From assembly GCA_012862575.1 (NCBI GenBank), contig BLSF01000010.1, positions 1 to 64,000 on the forward strand: a DNA stretch of 64,000 nucleotides. The letters are read 5' to 3'. Made by a program: the position numbers and the translations under genes. Shown piece after piece: positions 1 to 8,694 of the stretch; the first letter of the stretch is position 1; every line of letters starts with the position of its first letter. Below the pieces are notes generated by a model, which searched no databases, was not told the DNA's origin, and saw only the letters and a list, made by a program, of their open reading frames with translations. The DNA comes from Parietichytrium sp. I65-24A. Taxonomy: Eukaryota; Sar; Bigyra; Thraustochytrida; Thraustochytriidae.

Positions 1-2175
1 CTGCAGTGTTTCGCGCTTGTGTTGGCTTGCTTGGTGTGGAGCAGCACGGGTTGGGAGAGAAGGTTCGTCCATGTGTATAGCGAGGCGCACAACGCATACA
101 TGTACGATTGGAAGACATTGATTGGTTTTTCAGAGCATAGGCAGGAGAGATCAACTTGGTCCATGAGAGACGAAGGAAATGGCTGGTTCACGCTCCAGAG
201 TTTATTTCATGGGTTGTATCTGCAGGCAAAGACAACAGATCTCACAACAACCAGCAATCGCTATGATAATTGGGCACGATTCCGACTTCCAAATGCTAAT
301 TGCATACAAACTTCGGATGGAAAATTTTTAGTACCATATGGGCATGATTGGAAAACTGAATCTGCTTGCGCAGCCCCAGAGAAAAAAGTCACAATTTCCG
401 ATGCAGCACTTGAGATGTCAATCAAGAACGCGTGTACGATTAAGAGCACTCAATTGAAGTCGTATTGCCCGGAAGATTGCACCGCGCTGTATGCCTCCCA
501 ATTCTGGACTATTCGTGGGGACAGGGATGAAGATTGGGAAGAAGGATGTAATTGCCCTTCTGGAAAATACCTTGACAGCTCAAAAGCAGGCTGCACATCC
601 TGTCCAGTTGGCCGATTCATGGATATCGATCACAACACAGAGAAGGTGTGCAAATTCTGTCCAATTGGCCAGTATCAAGATGAGAGTGCCCAAAGCGAGT
701 GCAAAGAATGCCCAATTGGCTCGTACCAAGCCTTGACGGGTGAGTCAGCATGCGAACTCTGTCCAGCTGGCCAGTACCAAGATCAAATGGGCCAAAGCAA
801 GTGCAAAGAATGCCCTACTGGCTCGTTACGAGACTTGACGGGCCAGTCTACATGCTTTTGCGAGAATGGCCTTTATGACGCATCAAGCAACTCGTGCATC
901 CCTTGCCCCGAGAATTCTACTGTAAGCGATGACTTTTCAACGTGCCGCTGCGAGAATGCCTTTTATCATGCATCAAGCAACTCATGCAAGTCGTGCCCCG
1001 ATCATTCAACTCCAAGCACGGACTGGTCTACATGCTATTGCGAGAATGGCTTGTTTGACGCATTCAGCAACTCATGCAAGTCATGCCCCGCGCTTTCCAC
1101 GGTCAGCACTGACTGGTCTACATGCCATTGCGAGAATGGCTTGTATGACGCATTAAGCAACCTGTGCAAGTCATGTCCCGAGCATTCAACAGTAAGCACG
1201 GACTGGTCTACATGCCATTGCGAGAATGGCTTATTTAACGCATCAAAGAACACATGCACCTCTTGTCCCGCGCTTTCCACTGTCAGCAGTGACTGGTCTA
1301 CATGTCATTGTGATAACGGAGAATTTGACAACGTTCAACCGAATGAGCGGTGCGAAGTCGGGCTCAAGCTCTCTTTGAGGGTCCTTGGTCCTCACCTTTC
1401 TGACGAGCAGGCGATGGCAATCATTATCTTTGTGCCATTCATCTTGCTCATCGGAGTTCTTGGTGTTTGTTGCTTGCGCACGTTGAAGTTGAACGAACTT
1501 TTCGACGCTGTCCTTCCGGTACTGGATCTGGCGACTGATATTGCGTACTTTGTAACGGCTCGGTTTTACAATTCTGCACTGTTTTATTCCTGCGCGGTGT
1601 TCTTAGCTGTCCCAAGTCTCCCGTACTTTCTCTGGGTCTCCAAGCAGCCATACGAAAGAAGGGTCAAAAGCGATGTCAAAAAGCACACGGAAAAGACAAT
1701 TAAATTTGCACTACTCATGTGTGTCTGGCTGGTGGTCGGATTTTTCCTCTATTCAACAAAGCTTCTGGCTTTTGGAGCCGTGCAGAGGAAGTTTTTAATG
1801 AGGAACGCAGACGATGGCGTCGCATTTGATCTGGCGACGCTCAATCACATGCGCGTCGCCGAACTGTTTTTGGAGTCTATTCCGCAACTCGCCATTCAGG
1901 TCTTTAACAACACTTGGATTGGGCTTTGGACACCGATTGCTTACCTGTCCACCGCCCTTTCTTTGATCATGATATTTCGAGTTATCCAGCTTATCATTAT
2001 GACAAAATGTGCAGGCGGATCTATCGCCGAAATGCCTGTTGGAGTGCAGTGCTCATGCTCAGTGACGCGTGACCTGTTTGAAGAAAATTACAATGATGCA
2101 AAAGCTCACCCGGCCGAAGAGGAAGAAATAAAGAAAGAGACAGAAGGAGCAAAGCACACTATTTCACAAGTCTAA
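1..2175 (+). CDS. Cysteine-repeat (ephrin-receptor-like) membrane protein with XK-like C-terminus, 5' end cut by window
   Basis: The frame is open from base 1 and the first nominal start is GTG at 19, so the true start lies left of the window. The first ~15 residues are hydrophobic, like a signal peptide. Next comes a ~150-residue region with repeated aromatic/Gly strands that could be a beta-trefoil (inference). It is followed by Cys-rich 'CPxGxYQD...CKECP' modules of the GCC2/GCC3 ephrin-receptor-like type (about nt 540-860), then five tandem 30-residue repeats, each with a CENGLYDA-like start and an SCxxCP core (nt 859-1308, sixth partial). The C-terminal third has several membrane segments (from nt ~1411) with the pieces LDLATDIAYF and ELFLESIPQLAIQ. 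These resemble XK-related proteins, in which an acidic residue in an early helix and ExxPQL are conserved. The tail is acidic and Lys-rich. It is probably a surface membrane protein; the XK assignment is moderate. Confidence 0.8.
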   Translation: MQCFALVLACLVWSSTGWERRFVHVYSEAHNAYMYDWKTLIGFSEHRQERSTWSMRDEGNGWFTLQSLFHGLYLQAKTTDLTTTSNRYDNWARFRLPNANCIQTSDGKFLVPYGHDWKTESACAAPEKKVTISDAALEMSIKNACTIKSTQLKSYCPEDCTALYASQFWTIRGDRDEDWEEGCNCPSGKYLDSSKAGCTSCPVGRFMDIDHNTEKVCKFCPIGQYQDESAQSECKECPIGSYQALTGESACELCPAGQYQDQMGQSKCKECPTGSLRDLTGQSTCFCENGLYDASSNSCIPCPENSTVSDDFSTCRCENAFYHASSNSCKSCPDHSTPSTDWSTCYCENGLFDAFSNSCKSCPALSTVSTDWSTCHCENGLYDALSNLCKSCPEHSTVSTDWSTCHCENGLFNASKNTCTSCPALSTVSSDWSTCHCDNGEFDNVQPNERCEVGLKLSLRVLGPHLSDEQAMAIIIFVPFILLIGVLGVCCLRTLKLNELFDAVLPVLDLATDIAYFVTARFYNSALFYSCAVFLAVPSLPYFLWVSKQPYERRVKSDVKKHTEKTIKFALLMCVWLVVGFFLYSTKLLAFGAVQRKFLMRNADDGVAFDLATLNHMRVAELFLESIPQLAIQVFNNTWIGLWTPIAYLSTALSLIMIFRVIQLIIMTKCAGGSIAEMPVGVQCSCSVTRDLFEENYNDAKAHPAEEEEIKKETEGAKHTISQV
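859..1320 (+). repeat. 90-bp in-frame tandem repeat, five copies plus a partial sixth
   Basis: Copies start at 859, 949, 1039, 1129, 1219 and 1309, exactly 90 bp apart. Each encodes a Cys-rich 30-residue module with an invariant STC-x-CEN junction. The nucleotide sequence is highly similar between copies (for example 'gactggtctacatgc' recurs), suggesting recent duplication or gene conversion. Confidence 0.9.
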
Positions 2176-2300
2176 CATGCAAATCAGATTTTCACAAGTG
2201 CGGAAGCACTGGTCTTCTTTCTTTTTTTTCTCGGTCTCTCGCGTTTACGTTCTGCCTCCGTTGCTGTGCCCGTTGCTGCGTTGATGTTCAAGTTGCCCGA

Positions 2301-2468
2301 TCATTTGGGACCAACCTTCTCCATGTAGCGCATGAGGGTGCTCCGCTGGCGCTTTGACTTGAGCACTGTGCCGATCTCCTCGCGCTGGAGTTCTGAATCG
2401 GACGAGCTCGCGAAGAGGCACATAAATACACTCCGCGAGATAGTACCACTACCAGTAAGACCTAACAT
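2301..2468 (-). CDS. Candidate small protein or terminal exon (55 codons)
   Basis: On the minus strand an ATG at 2468 opens a 55-codon frame ending with TGA at 2301. Its last ~40 codons look like real coding sequence (SSSDSELQREEIGTVLKSKR..., ending LMRYMEKVGPK) with mostly G/C-ending GAG, AAG and CTC codons like the neighbouring genes. A TATATAAA on the same strand at 2795-2802 and a GTAAGT near 2695 suggest it may be the last exon of a short spliced gene whose first exon lies near 2700-2770. The phase works for a join into the A of the TTAG|GT site near 2463, but the acceptor lacks a pyrimidine tract. No family is recognised. Confidence 0.3.
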   Translation of the reverse strand: MLGLTGSGTISRSVFMCLFASSSDSELQREEIGTVLKSKRQRSTLMRYMEKVGPK

Positions 2469-4320
2469 ACAGTACTCTACTCAACTACTCGGAGGTTTCC
2501 TCTGTTCTGAAAAGAGAATGGATTATTGGTAAGTTATTCGAGAGTCGCTCTTTTCGCTCTCGTTTCAAATATTCTTTTGAACTCGTTTCCTTCTCGTCCT
2601 CAAAGATCTTCGAAGAGGAATTGGCGAGCAGGTCCCATTCATGCAAATTTCATGCATTCATGTATGTATGAATTAGTTAACTTTTACTTACTGAGTATAG
2701 CACCATCGCCACTCTTGAGACCAGAGCAGCGGAAGCTAATACGCAGTAAGACGTTTGTAATGTGTTACTAATACCCTGCCGAAGCCCAGTGCTGTTTATA
2801 TAGAGTAATAGGTAGGACGGGGAAGGTAGGATAAAAGATTGGTGCGTCATTTCGAATCGACAAAGCTCGAGTGGGCGGGCACGTGTTTGCTACTTGCGTT
2901 CTCTTTCTTTCGATCAAATTATCTTCCATTCATAAACAAGAGCGCAGGAAAAAAAAAGAAAGTTTGCGGCCCTTCCTCTCGCAGAATCCTCCCAAAGGGA
3001 AACCCTTAAACTCTTAAAGTATTTCACTTGCACCATCACGAGCTTTTCTTGAGCCAATCTCGGACTTGATGCTGTTAGTCCATTCACCACCAACTTCTTC
3101 TCCACAACACACGCCAGTTTTGTACTCGCATAGCTAGCAGTAGTTAGGCTAAAGCATAGACTGTAAACGAGGGCTCATTGTCAGTACTGCTCACTGCGAA
3201 TAAATTCCTTACAGTTGCGAACAAGCTTTTGATTGTGAAGCTTGCGAATCAATGGCTCAAAGAGTTGGATTTGAGGGAGCTTCCGAATCGAACCACGAAC
3301 GGAAGAATGAAAATTGTACAATTTTATACAATTTCAAAAATTACAGTTCAGAATTCGAAAGACTTTTTATCGTTGTCAGAGTGAATAAATAAATAAATGT
3401 GTCGCCCTTTGTTTGGCCACGTGCCATTCACTGACTGATTACTTGAATTGATTGATTGATTGATAGTTGGCTTGTGAAAATACAAAACATCTTATCTATA
3501 CATTCATCAAAGGTCGGCTTCACCAGAGTGTCTCTCTATTTCCACACCAACACACACTTTTTCGAGATTCAGTCTCCGATTTCCGTATGAAGACTTTCCC
3601 ATTGTTAAAGTGACCATTACCATAAAGAGTAGAACCAATGATTCCCGGCACTGAATTTCGTCTCCACACGCTTCCGCGTTCCGGAAATATATAATGCCAC
3701 CTCAGCGTGACCATATCCACTATATAGCTTTCCCGTTAGGAGTCCAGAATTCACGCTCCCCCGTACCAATTCTTACCCATCGATCCTACCATCTACTCTA
3801 TTAAAAAGAATATATAAATGATAGGAGTCCGAACCACTTGGCCCTGCCATACATCACAACGGGAGACAGCAAAAGTGTCCTCGCGCTAAGGTTGTGTACG
3901 TTTTGCGTAGAACGTATTGGTCCTGCTGGGATAACCTTAACGTAACGGTGAAACGGTGTAACGGTATTCGAGGACACTCACGAGCACAAGGTGCAAAGTT
4001 TGCAAGGATCGCGAAATAGCGTCGGAAAACAGCGGAAAGGGTGTATGGTGTGTGGATGATTATTATTATTAGTTGGCGGCGCTGCGTTCACTTTGGAAGC
4101 AATAACTCATACATTGAGCGGAGCAAAGGTTAAGTGTTGCCCGGAAGGAGTGCCAAAGGTTGGCGCGACTCGTCTTCTTGAATCATTTGTGGAAGCAATT
4201 CACGGTCTTAAGAGATTATATATCTCTTGAGAATTTAGAAAAGGAGACGGGCGGCTTTCTCGAGGACGAAAGTTTTGCAGAATTCAGATTTCAAGGGTGC
4301 TGACTCGGCAGAAACGGTCG

Positions 4321-4328
4321 TATAAAGG
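4321..4328 (+). promoter_or_regulatory. TATA box (TATAAAGG) of the tail-anchored protein gene
   Basis: A canonical TATAAAGG lies 103 bp upstream of the ATG at 4431. It would place transcription start near 4350 and give a short 5' leader. It is the clearest TATA box next to a gene in the window. Confidence 0.5.
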
Positions 4329-4430
4329 CGAGGTTCTGTGAGAAGGCGAGGTTGATTGTGTGCTGCTCGCGAAGAGGAGGGCTTGGAAGATCGAAGTGGA
4401 AAGCGGATTTTGAGCGAGCTGGGGACGACG

Positions 4431-5168
4431 ATGGGTGTAAGGACGGTTGATGTTCCGGCCAATTCGCCGAACAGACTGTCCAACATTCGCAAAAGAAAGG
4501 TGCAGGTGGCAAGCAATTCTGTCATCCCGGGCGGCGCTCAACACCAGGGCCGAGGACAACAGCGGAATAGTCATGGTGGTGACAACGAGAGTGGTGGGGT
4601 CATACCCGGGCAGTCGACGATTCTATCATGTTTCTCGCCTCGGCTGAAGACCCGCTATCGTGCCTACTCTAGGGCATTCATGAAGCACTGGCTGCTCCCT
4701 ATGTCTAGACTTGAACCGATCCCGGAAGACAGGGAAGTTTGTTACATTAAGGACACACAGAAGCAACAAGAACGAGGTGTGGTAAGACAGGGTCCTTCCA
4801 CTCAGGCGTCGGTTAGTGCTGCAGATCAGTCAAACCAGTCTTTGAAAGCTGACGTGATGCAGCCTCGGGACGAGAGCATGTTCTCCTCGCCATCTAAAGT
4901 CCTGATGGCTAAATTGGAAAACACAATGTTTAATAGATTAAGTGCCGCGCTCGCCTCTGGAACATCCAAGCAATCAAGATCAGAGAGTCTGCGCGACGCC
5001 ATCCAAACAGCCAAACTTGTGGAGGATGAGTCGGACCACGACGAGCACTTTGGCTTTTTCTCGACGGTTGCGGAAGACCGGTGGACCCATCATCGTAAAG
5101 ATTGGATACTTCTTGCTATATTTGTCATGATCGCGCTCGTTGCCATGCTCTGGATGTTTTTCAGATAA
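4431..5168 (+). CDS. Tail-anchored membrane protein of unknown function
   Basis: From the ATG at 4431 the product is 245 residues; the longer open frame upstream starts only at TTG and would overlap the TATA-proximal leader. The N-terminal ~220 residues are hydrophilic and probably disordered, with a basic patch (NIRKRK) near residue 24 and many Ser/Gln. The C-terminus ends in one hydrophobic segment (WILLAIFVMIALVAMLWMFF) with a single Arg after it, the layout of a tail-anchored protein inserted post-translationally into ER, mitochondrial outer membrane or another organelle with its N-terminus in the cytosol. There is no recognisable domain; a SNARE is possible by topology but I see no clear heptad SNARE motif. 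It faces the methyltransferase gene tail to tail, 145 bp between stops. Confidence 0.7.
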   Translation: MGVRTVDVPANSPNRLSNIRKRKVQVASNSVIPGGAQHQGRGQQRNSHGGDNESGGVIPGQSTILSCFSPRLKTRYRAYSRAFMKHWLLPMSRLEPIPEDREVCYIKDTQKQQERGVVRQGPSTQASVSAADQSNQSLKADVMQPRDESMFSSPSKVLMAKLENTMFNRLSAALASGTSKQSRSESLRDAIQTAKLVEDESDHDEHFGFFSTVAEDRWTHHRKDWILLAIFVMIALVAMLWMFFR

Positions 5169-5313
5169 AAGAAACCCGTCCGTCACCTGTGCTCTGCTCT
5201 ACTTGCCCCTCCTTTTACTCATTTATTTATTTGCACATGTTTCCACAAAAAGTGAAAGTAAATTCGTCACAGTTTTTGGCGTCCAATTCTTTTTTAAAAA
5301 CTAAAGTTCAATT

Positions 5314-6297
5314 TCATGAATCTGAGGCAGTGATCGCCCAACTTCGCTGAAAACAGGTCAACAAGTCCTGCCTTCCAGGGAATGATTTTAGAGGAGTTTG
5401 GCTACAAATCGTCCAATGACCCAGCCTCAGCTCTTTCGAAAGAACGTCCCCGCGCGCGCGCAACTCGTTTCCGTCGTCTATGAGCACCACGAAGTCGCCC
5501 GTGAACCATCGCAGGTAATCCGTAAATGTCGCCGACACCTCGCTCTCCGGAGGCACCCAACACATCAAAAGCACTGTCGCTTTCTCCAAGTGGCTCTTGG
5601 CCTCGTTGGGCTTTTCAATCAACAAAACACGATCCGAAAGTTTTGCGTTTGTGGTCACAAACACATTTGAGGCGGTTTTCACACTCTGGAGTTCTATCCC
5701 GACAGTTTCCACCCCACGCGCAGCCAGTGCTTCTGTCCAGAGCCCTCGGCCGCACCCAATGTCGAGTACACGTGGCGCTTGGCCGTGTCCGTTATCAAGC
5801 GTCGTGATGAGGTCCAACGCGACATTGTCTGGAAATGTCCAGCCCCACCGGTGATTACAAGCTCTGCACATGCTCTCGCTGGCCAGGGCCACAGCTTTGA
5901 ACAAAGCCTCCTGCTGAAGAAGTCCATGTCTCAAGTCTAATGTTCCTCCTATTTCTTCGCAATATGTGCCCATGGTATCCGCCCATTCCGAGCTTGGAAC
6001 AAGGCAAACATTTCGCGCCTGCAAAAGATCGTCAGGCACAGGAATTCCGCTGCAACACTCTGTCAGCAGCGTTACTGCGAGATTTGCATACGACACCAGC
6101 GCTTGAAACCCCATTCGCCACGCCTCCACATCATCGCCGAGCGATTCCATAGTCTCCGAGGCCAGTTCAAGCAGCTCTGCAACTTGGCCTACCCCTGCAT
6201 TTCTGGCAACCTGCGCTGCATTTTGAAGTCGCTGCTGCTCACCAATGGTATGATCGCTCGACTTTAGAACCGCTGAGACCCACTCATCGTCGTCCAT
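5314..6297 (-). CDS. SAM-dependent methyltransferase-like protein
   Basis: The product is 327 residues with an ATG start. Residues 1-150 are mostly helical with no recognised domain. Residues 176-202 (VLDIGCGRG, then an acidic residue at the end of the second strand in GIEL) form a class I Rossmann methyltransferase motif I and motif II. A later segment, LLMCWVPPES (about 243-252), occupies the motif IV position and resembles uncharacterised fungal and oomycete proteins with a CWPPY-like motif (family recollection). The protein should bind S-adenosylmethionine; the substrate cannot be told. No signal peptide or membrane segment is visible, so it is probably cytosolic or nuclear. The next gene upstream is the divergent FKBP gene, 1.1 kb away. 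Confidence 0.8.
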   Translation of the reverse strand: MDDDEWVSAVLKSSDHTIGEQQRLQNAAQVARNAGVGQVAELLELASETMESLGDDVEAWRMGFQALVSYANLAVTLLTECCSGIPVPDDLLQARNVCLVPSSEWADTMGTYCEEIGGTLDLRHGLLQQEALFKAVALASESMCRACNHRWGWTFPDNVALDLITTLDNGHGQAPRVLDIGCGRGLWTEALAARGVETVGIELQSVKTASNVFVTTNAKLSDRVLLIEKPNEAKSHLEKATVLLMCWVPPESEVSATFTDYLRWFTGDFVVLIDDGNELRARGDVLSKELRLGHWTICSQTPLKSFPGRQDLLTCFQRSWAITASDS

Positions 6298-7397
6298 CGC
6301 GCGAATAAACTGGGAGACCGTGCAGTCAGCTCTTCTCGGTCATTATACCATCCGGACAAGCCTTTCCAAATTCGCGCCAAACTCCAATCTCCAATCTCCC
6401 ACGAAGATACACACAGCATGAACTCCGTCGAGCTCCAGAGCGACGCCACCTCCACTTCCCAAACACAAACCGTTTGCTTGTTTGCTCCTTTGCGTTCGCG
6501 CTTGCAGGGACGAGCGAGTCGTTCAGTGCCTTGGCGCGCTCAGGCGCAGTAGCTCGGGACTGTCTTCGTTCAATGCTTCAACGCATGGAGAGAGAGACAC
6601 GCACGGCGACCGCGGCCATGAAGTGCATGATCCATCCAGAGCTAGGGCTATGCTCGAGGTGCCCGAGGGTTAGAGCTTACCGGTACCTGGGTGAGAAAGG
6701 TGGACTCGTGCATACTTGTGCTTAGAAGGAAAGCGTGGCGCTGTTGTCTTTTTCGTGACGAAGATTGACGAAGGTAAAGAAAGGTTCGATGACTGCAGAA
6801 GTGAAGGCGGAGACACGCTTCTTTTGATTGCTTTGTTTTGCTTTGTTTTGCAATTCTGAATTCTCAATCCTGAATTCTCAGGTCTGAAGAGGACTCCTTC
6901 TTTTGATGGCGATGATGATGATGATGATGAGTGTGAATGACTGAAATCTTCTCTCTGATTTTGTAGTTTTGAGAATTTCATAGATTACCGGTACTGTATT
7001 ACGCGTAAATTCCAACCAAAATTCACAGTCACAGCAAATCAACCAAAGAGAAGACAAAGTAAGCGACAAAGTCCTCAGTCACTCGATCCAAAAGTTTCTA
7101 GAACAAATGCAAACAAACCACAATCCCAATAATCCCAATCCCTCCTCCCGTCTGTCTACAAAACCTACCACGCGCTGATAGCAGCCGTCAGAGTAGTCTC
7201 ACCACTGTCTCACCACTGCAAAGCGACACTAACAGAGACACAGAGACAGAGACAGACTAAGTCAAAGACAAAGAGAGAGCAATCTATTATCTATCAAGTA
7301 CGCGCAGAGTACTCAAAAGGACGTACTCGGTCGTCCATTTCCTCGCTGTTTAATACATAGTATCTGTCTGTTTGTTTCTTTGTTTCTTTTGGTGGTC
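6298..7397. other. Divergent intergenic region between methyltransferase and FKBP genes
   Basis: It holds a possible 50-codon ORF at 6573-6725 (separate entry), TTTTG and GAATTCTGA-type short repeats near 6835-6880, a GAT tract at 6910-6930, a C-rich block at ~7090-7220 and a purine tract (CAGAGACAGAGACAGAC) at 7232-7280 followed by GAGTACTC at 7307. The C-rich and purine blocks are in coding orientation for the FKBP gene and probably belong to its promoter or leader. Confidence 0.5.
6573..6725 (+). CDS. Candidate 50-residue Cys/His protein (weak)
   Basis: An ATG at 6573 opens 50 codons ending at TAG 6725. The C-terminal half carries a C-x8-C-x2-C...H-x-C spacing (CMIHPELGLC, SRC, then YLGEKGGLVHTC), which could bind zinc and vaguely recalls half of an EsV-1-7 cysteine-rich repeat known from stramenopiles and their viruses. 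The ORF is short, the upstream frame has only a TTG start, and no splice signals force it. I rate it as possible only. Confidence 0.2.
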   Translation: MLQRMERETRTATAAMKCMIHPELGLCSRCPRVRAYRYLGEKGGLVHTCA

Positions 7398-8366
7398 ATG
7401 ATGCAGTCTGTGCGCGCGTTGGGACGCGTGGCTTCGTGGCGTGTCGCTGGCGGGCTGAGATACGGTGCTGGGGTGGTATTGGCCTCCAGGAGCGTGACTG
7501 CGAACAGGCAGACGGGCTGCATGGCGCAGGCAGGAGTTGGTCGCATGATGTGCAGCGCGGGCGAGCAGCGTGTGAAGGAGATGGACCGCGTGACATGCAC
7601 GATCAAGGTGGAGGATCCTGAGTCTGGCCAGGTTTTCGTGGACTCAGAGGCCGAGAATTCGGGGACCGTGGAGTTCGTGGTGAATATGGGACAAGTGATT
7701 CCCGGGCTGGAGAAGAGAGTGATTGGCATGAAGGTGGGTGAGTCGTGGTCTGAGATTCTCGCGCCGGAGGAGGCGTTCGGGTTCAAGACTCCGGAAAGGG
7801 TGTACAAGATTCCAAAGTCCAACACCGAGGAGAACGTCGACCCCAAGGTGGGCAACATGGTCCAGCTCGGCAACGGCGACGTCGGCGTGGTCGTCAGCGT
7901 CACGGAGGAGCATATCGAGGTGGACACCAACCACATGCTTGCTGAGAAGAGGATCAAGATGAGCGTCACACTGAAGAGCATCGCGGATGGCTCCCAGACT
8001 TTCTCCGGGGTCCAGGTTCAGACCACTTCGCCAGGTGATAGCAAGACTTACCCAAAAGCCGGGGACTCCGTTGCCGTTCATTACGTTGGAATGCTTGCTT
8101 CGGACGGAAAGGTCTTTGACAAATCGCACCCTTCGCAACCAATCAAATTTACCCTTGGCGTCGGTCAGGTCATCCGCGGCTGGGACGAAGGCATTGCCAG
8201 ACTATCTCTCGGGGAGCGAGCAAGACTTTTCATTGCGTCAGACTTTGCTTACGGCAAAGCCGGGGCGGGTGGGGTGATTCCGCCAGATGCCAATCTCGTC
8301 TTTGATGTCGAGCTCGTTGAGATCAACGGCGAGAAGGCGCAAAGCTCTGGAAACTCAAAGCTGTAG
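7398..8366 (+). CDS. Mitochondrial SlyD-like + FKBP12-like double peptidyl-prolyl isomerase
   Basis: Starting at the ATG at 7398 the product is 322 residues. The first ~35 are Arg-rich and lack acidic residues (VRALGRVASWRVAGGLRYGAG), a typical mitochondrial presequence. Residues ~60-196 form a SlyD-type FKBP: GQVIPGLEK, GESW, EAFGF, an inserted flap with VQLGNGD, and the SlyD-like closing segment NHMLAEKRIKMSVTLKSI. Residues ~203-311 are a classical FKBP12 domain: VQTTSPGD, VAVHYVGML, VFDKS, VIRGWDEG, AYGKAGAGGVIPPDANLVFDVEL. FKBP12 pocket residues are conserved (equivalents of Tyr26, Phe36, Asp37, Phe46, Val55, Ile56, Trp59, Tyr82, Phe99), so isomerase activity is expected; the SlyD part probably adds chaperone binding. 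Role: folding of imported mitochondrial proteins (inference). The 3' end faces the WD40 gene, 328 bp away. Confidence 0.93.
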   Translation: MMQSVRALGRVASWRVAGGLRYGAGVVLASRSVTANRQTGCMAQAGVGRMMCSAGEQRVKEMDRVTCTIKVEDPESGQVFVDSEAENSGTVEFVVNMGQVIPGLEKRVIGMKVGESWSEILAPEEAFGFKTPERVYKIPKSNTEENVDPKVGNMVQLGNGDVGVVVSVTEEHIEVDTNHMLAEKRIKMSVTLKSIADGSQTFSGVQVQTTSPGDSKTYPKAGDSVAVHYVGMLASDGKVFDKSHPSQPIKFTLGVGQVIRGWDEGIARLSLGERARLFIASDFAYGKAGAGGVIPPDANLVFDVELVEINGEKAQSSGNSKL

Positions 8367-8694
8367 ACTGTTAGGCTTGAACTTGCTCTCATTTACTCTG
8401 ATTCTTTTTGTTTTTTGCGATCGTTTGGACCGACCACATGGGGGAGACTTATCCTTGGTCAATCACGCTTGCATACCTGATCTCGCTCACCATATTCAAG
8501 GTTTTGTCGCTTGCTAGAAAACTACACACATACAAGTCAAAGAAGTATCACCGTTTTTTTTTTAATTGACTTCATTAGCTTTTCTCTCCAAAAGGTTATA
8601 CCAGCGCAAGAGCACATGAGACAAGGGGGAGATGTCTAATGTCTCTGTGACTAGAACCGTGGCTCTATCGGAAAAAGTAGAGGAAATTCGGTAT
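8367..8694. other. Convergent 3' spacer
   Basis: A 328-bp region between the stops of the FKBP and WD40 genes, containing the 3' ends of both. A T10 run lies near 8552. No gene is seen. Confidence 0.6.

Larger units (their letters stand above)
2176..4430. other. Intergenic region; possible small minus-strand gene at its left end
   Basis: There is no ORF above ~100 codons. Visible: a small minus-strand ORF at 2301-2468 listed separately; a minus-strand TATATAAA at 2795-2802 and a GTAAGT donor-like site near 2695 that could belong to it; TATATAAA on the plus strand at 3811-3818; short AAAT and GATT tandem tracts near 3385 and 3445; a run of CGGTGAAACGGTGTAACGGT-like repeats near 3945; and a TATA box at 4321. 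Nothing else is recognised. Confidence 0.6.
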
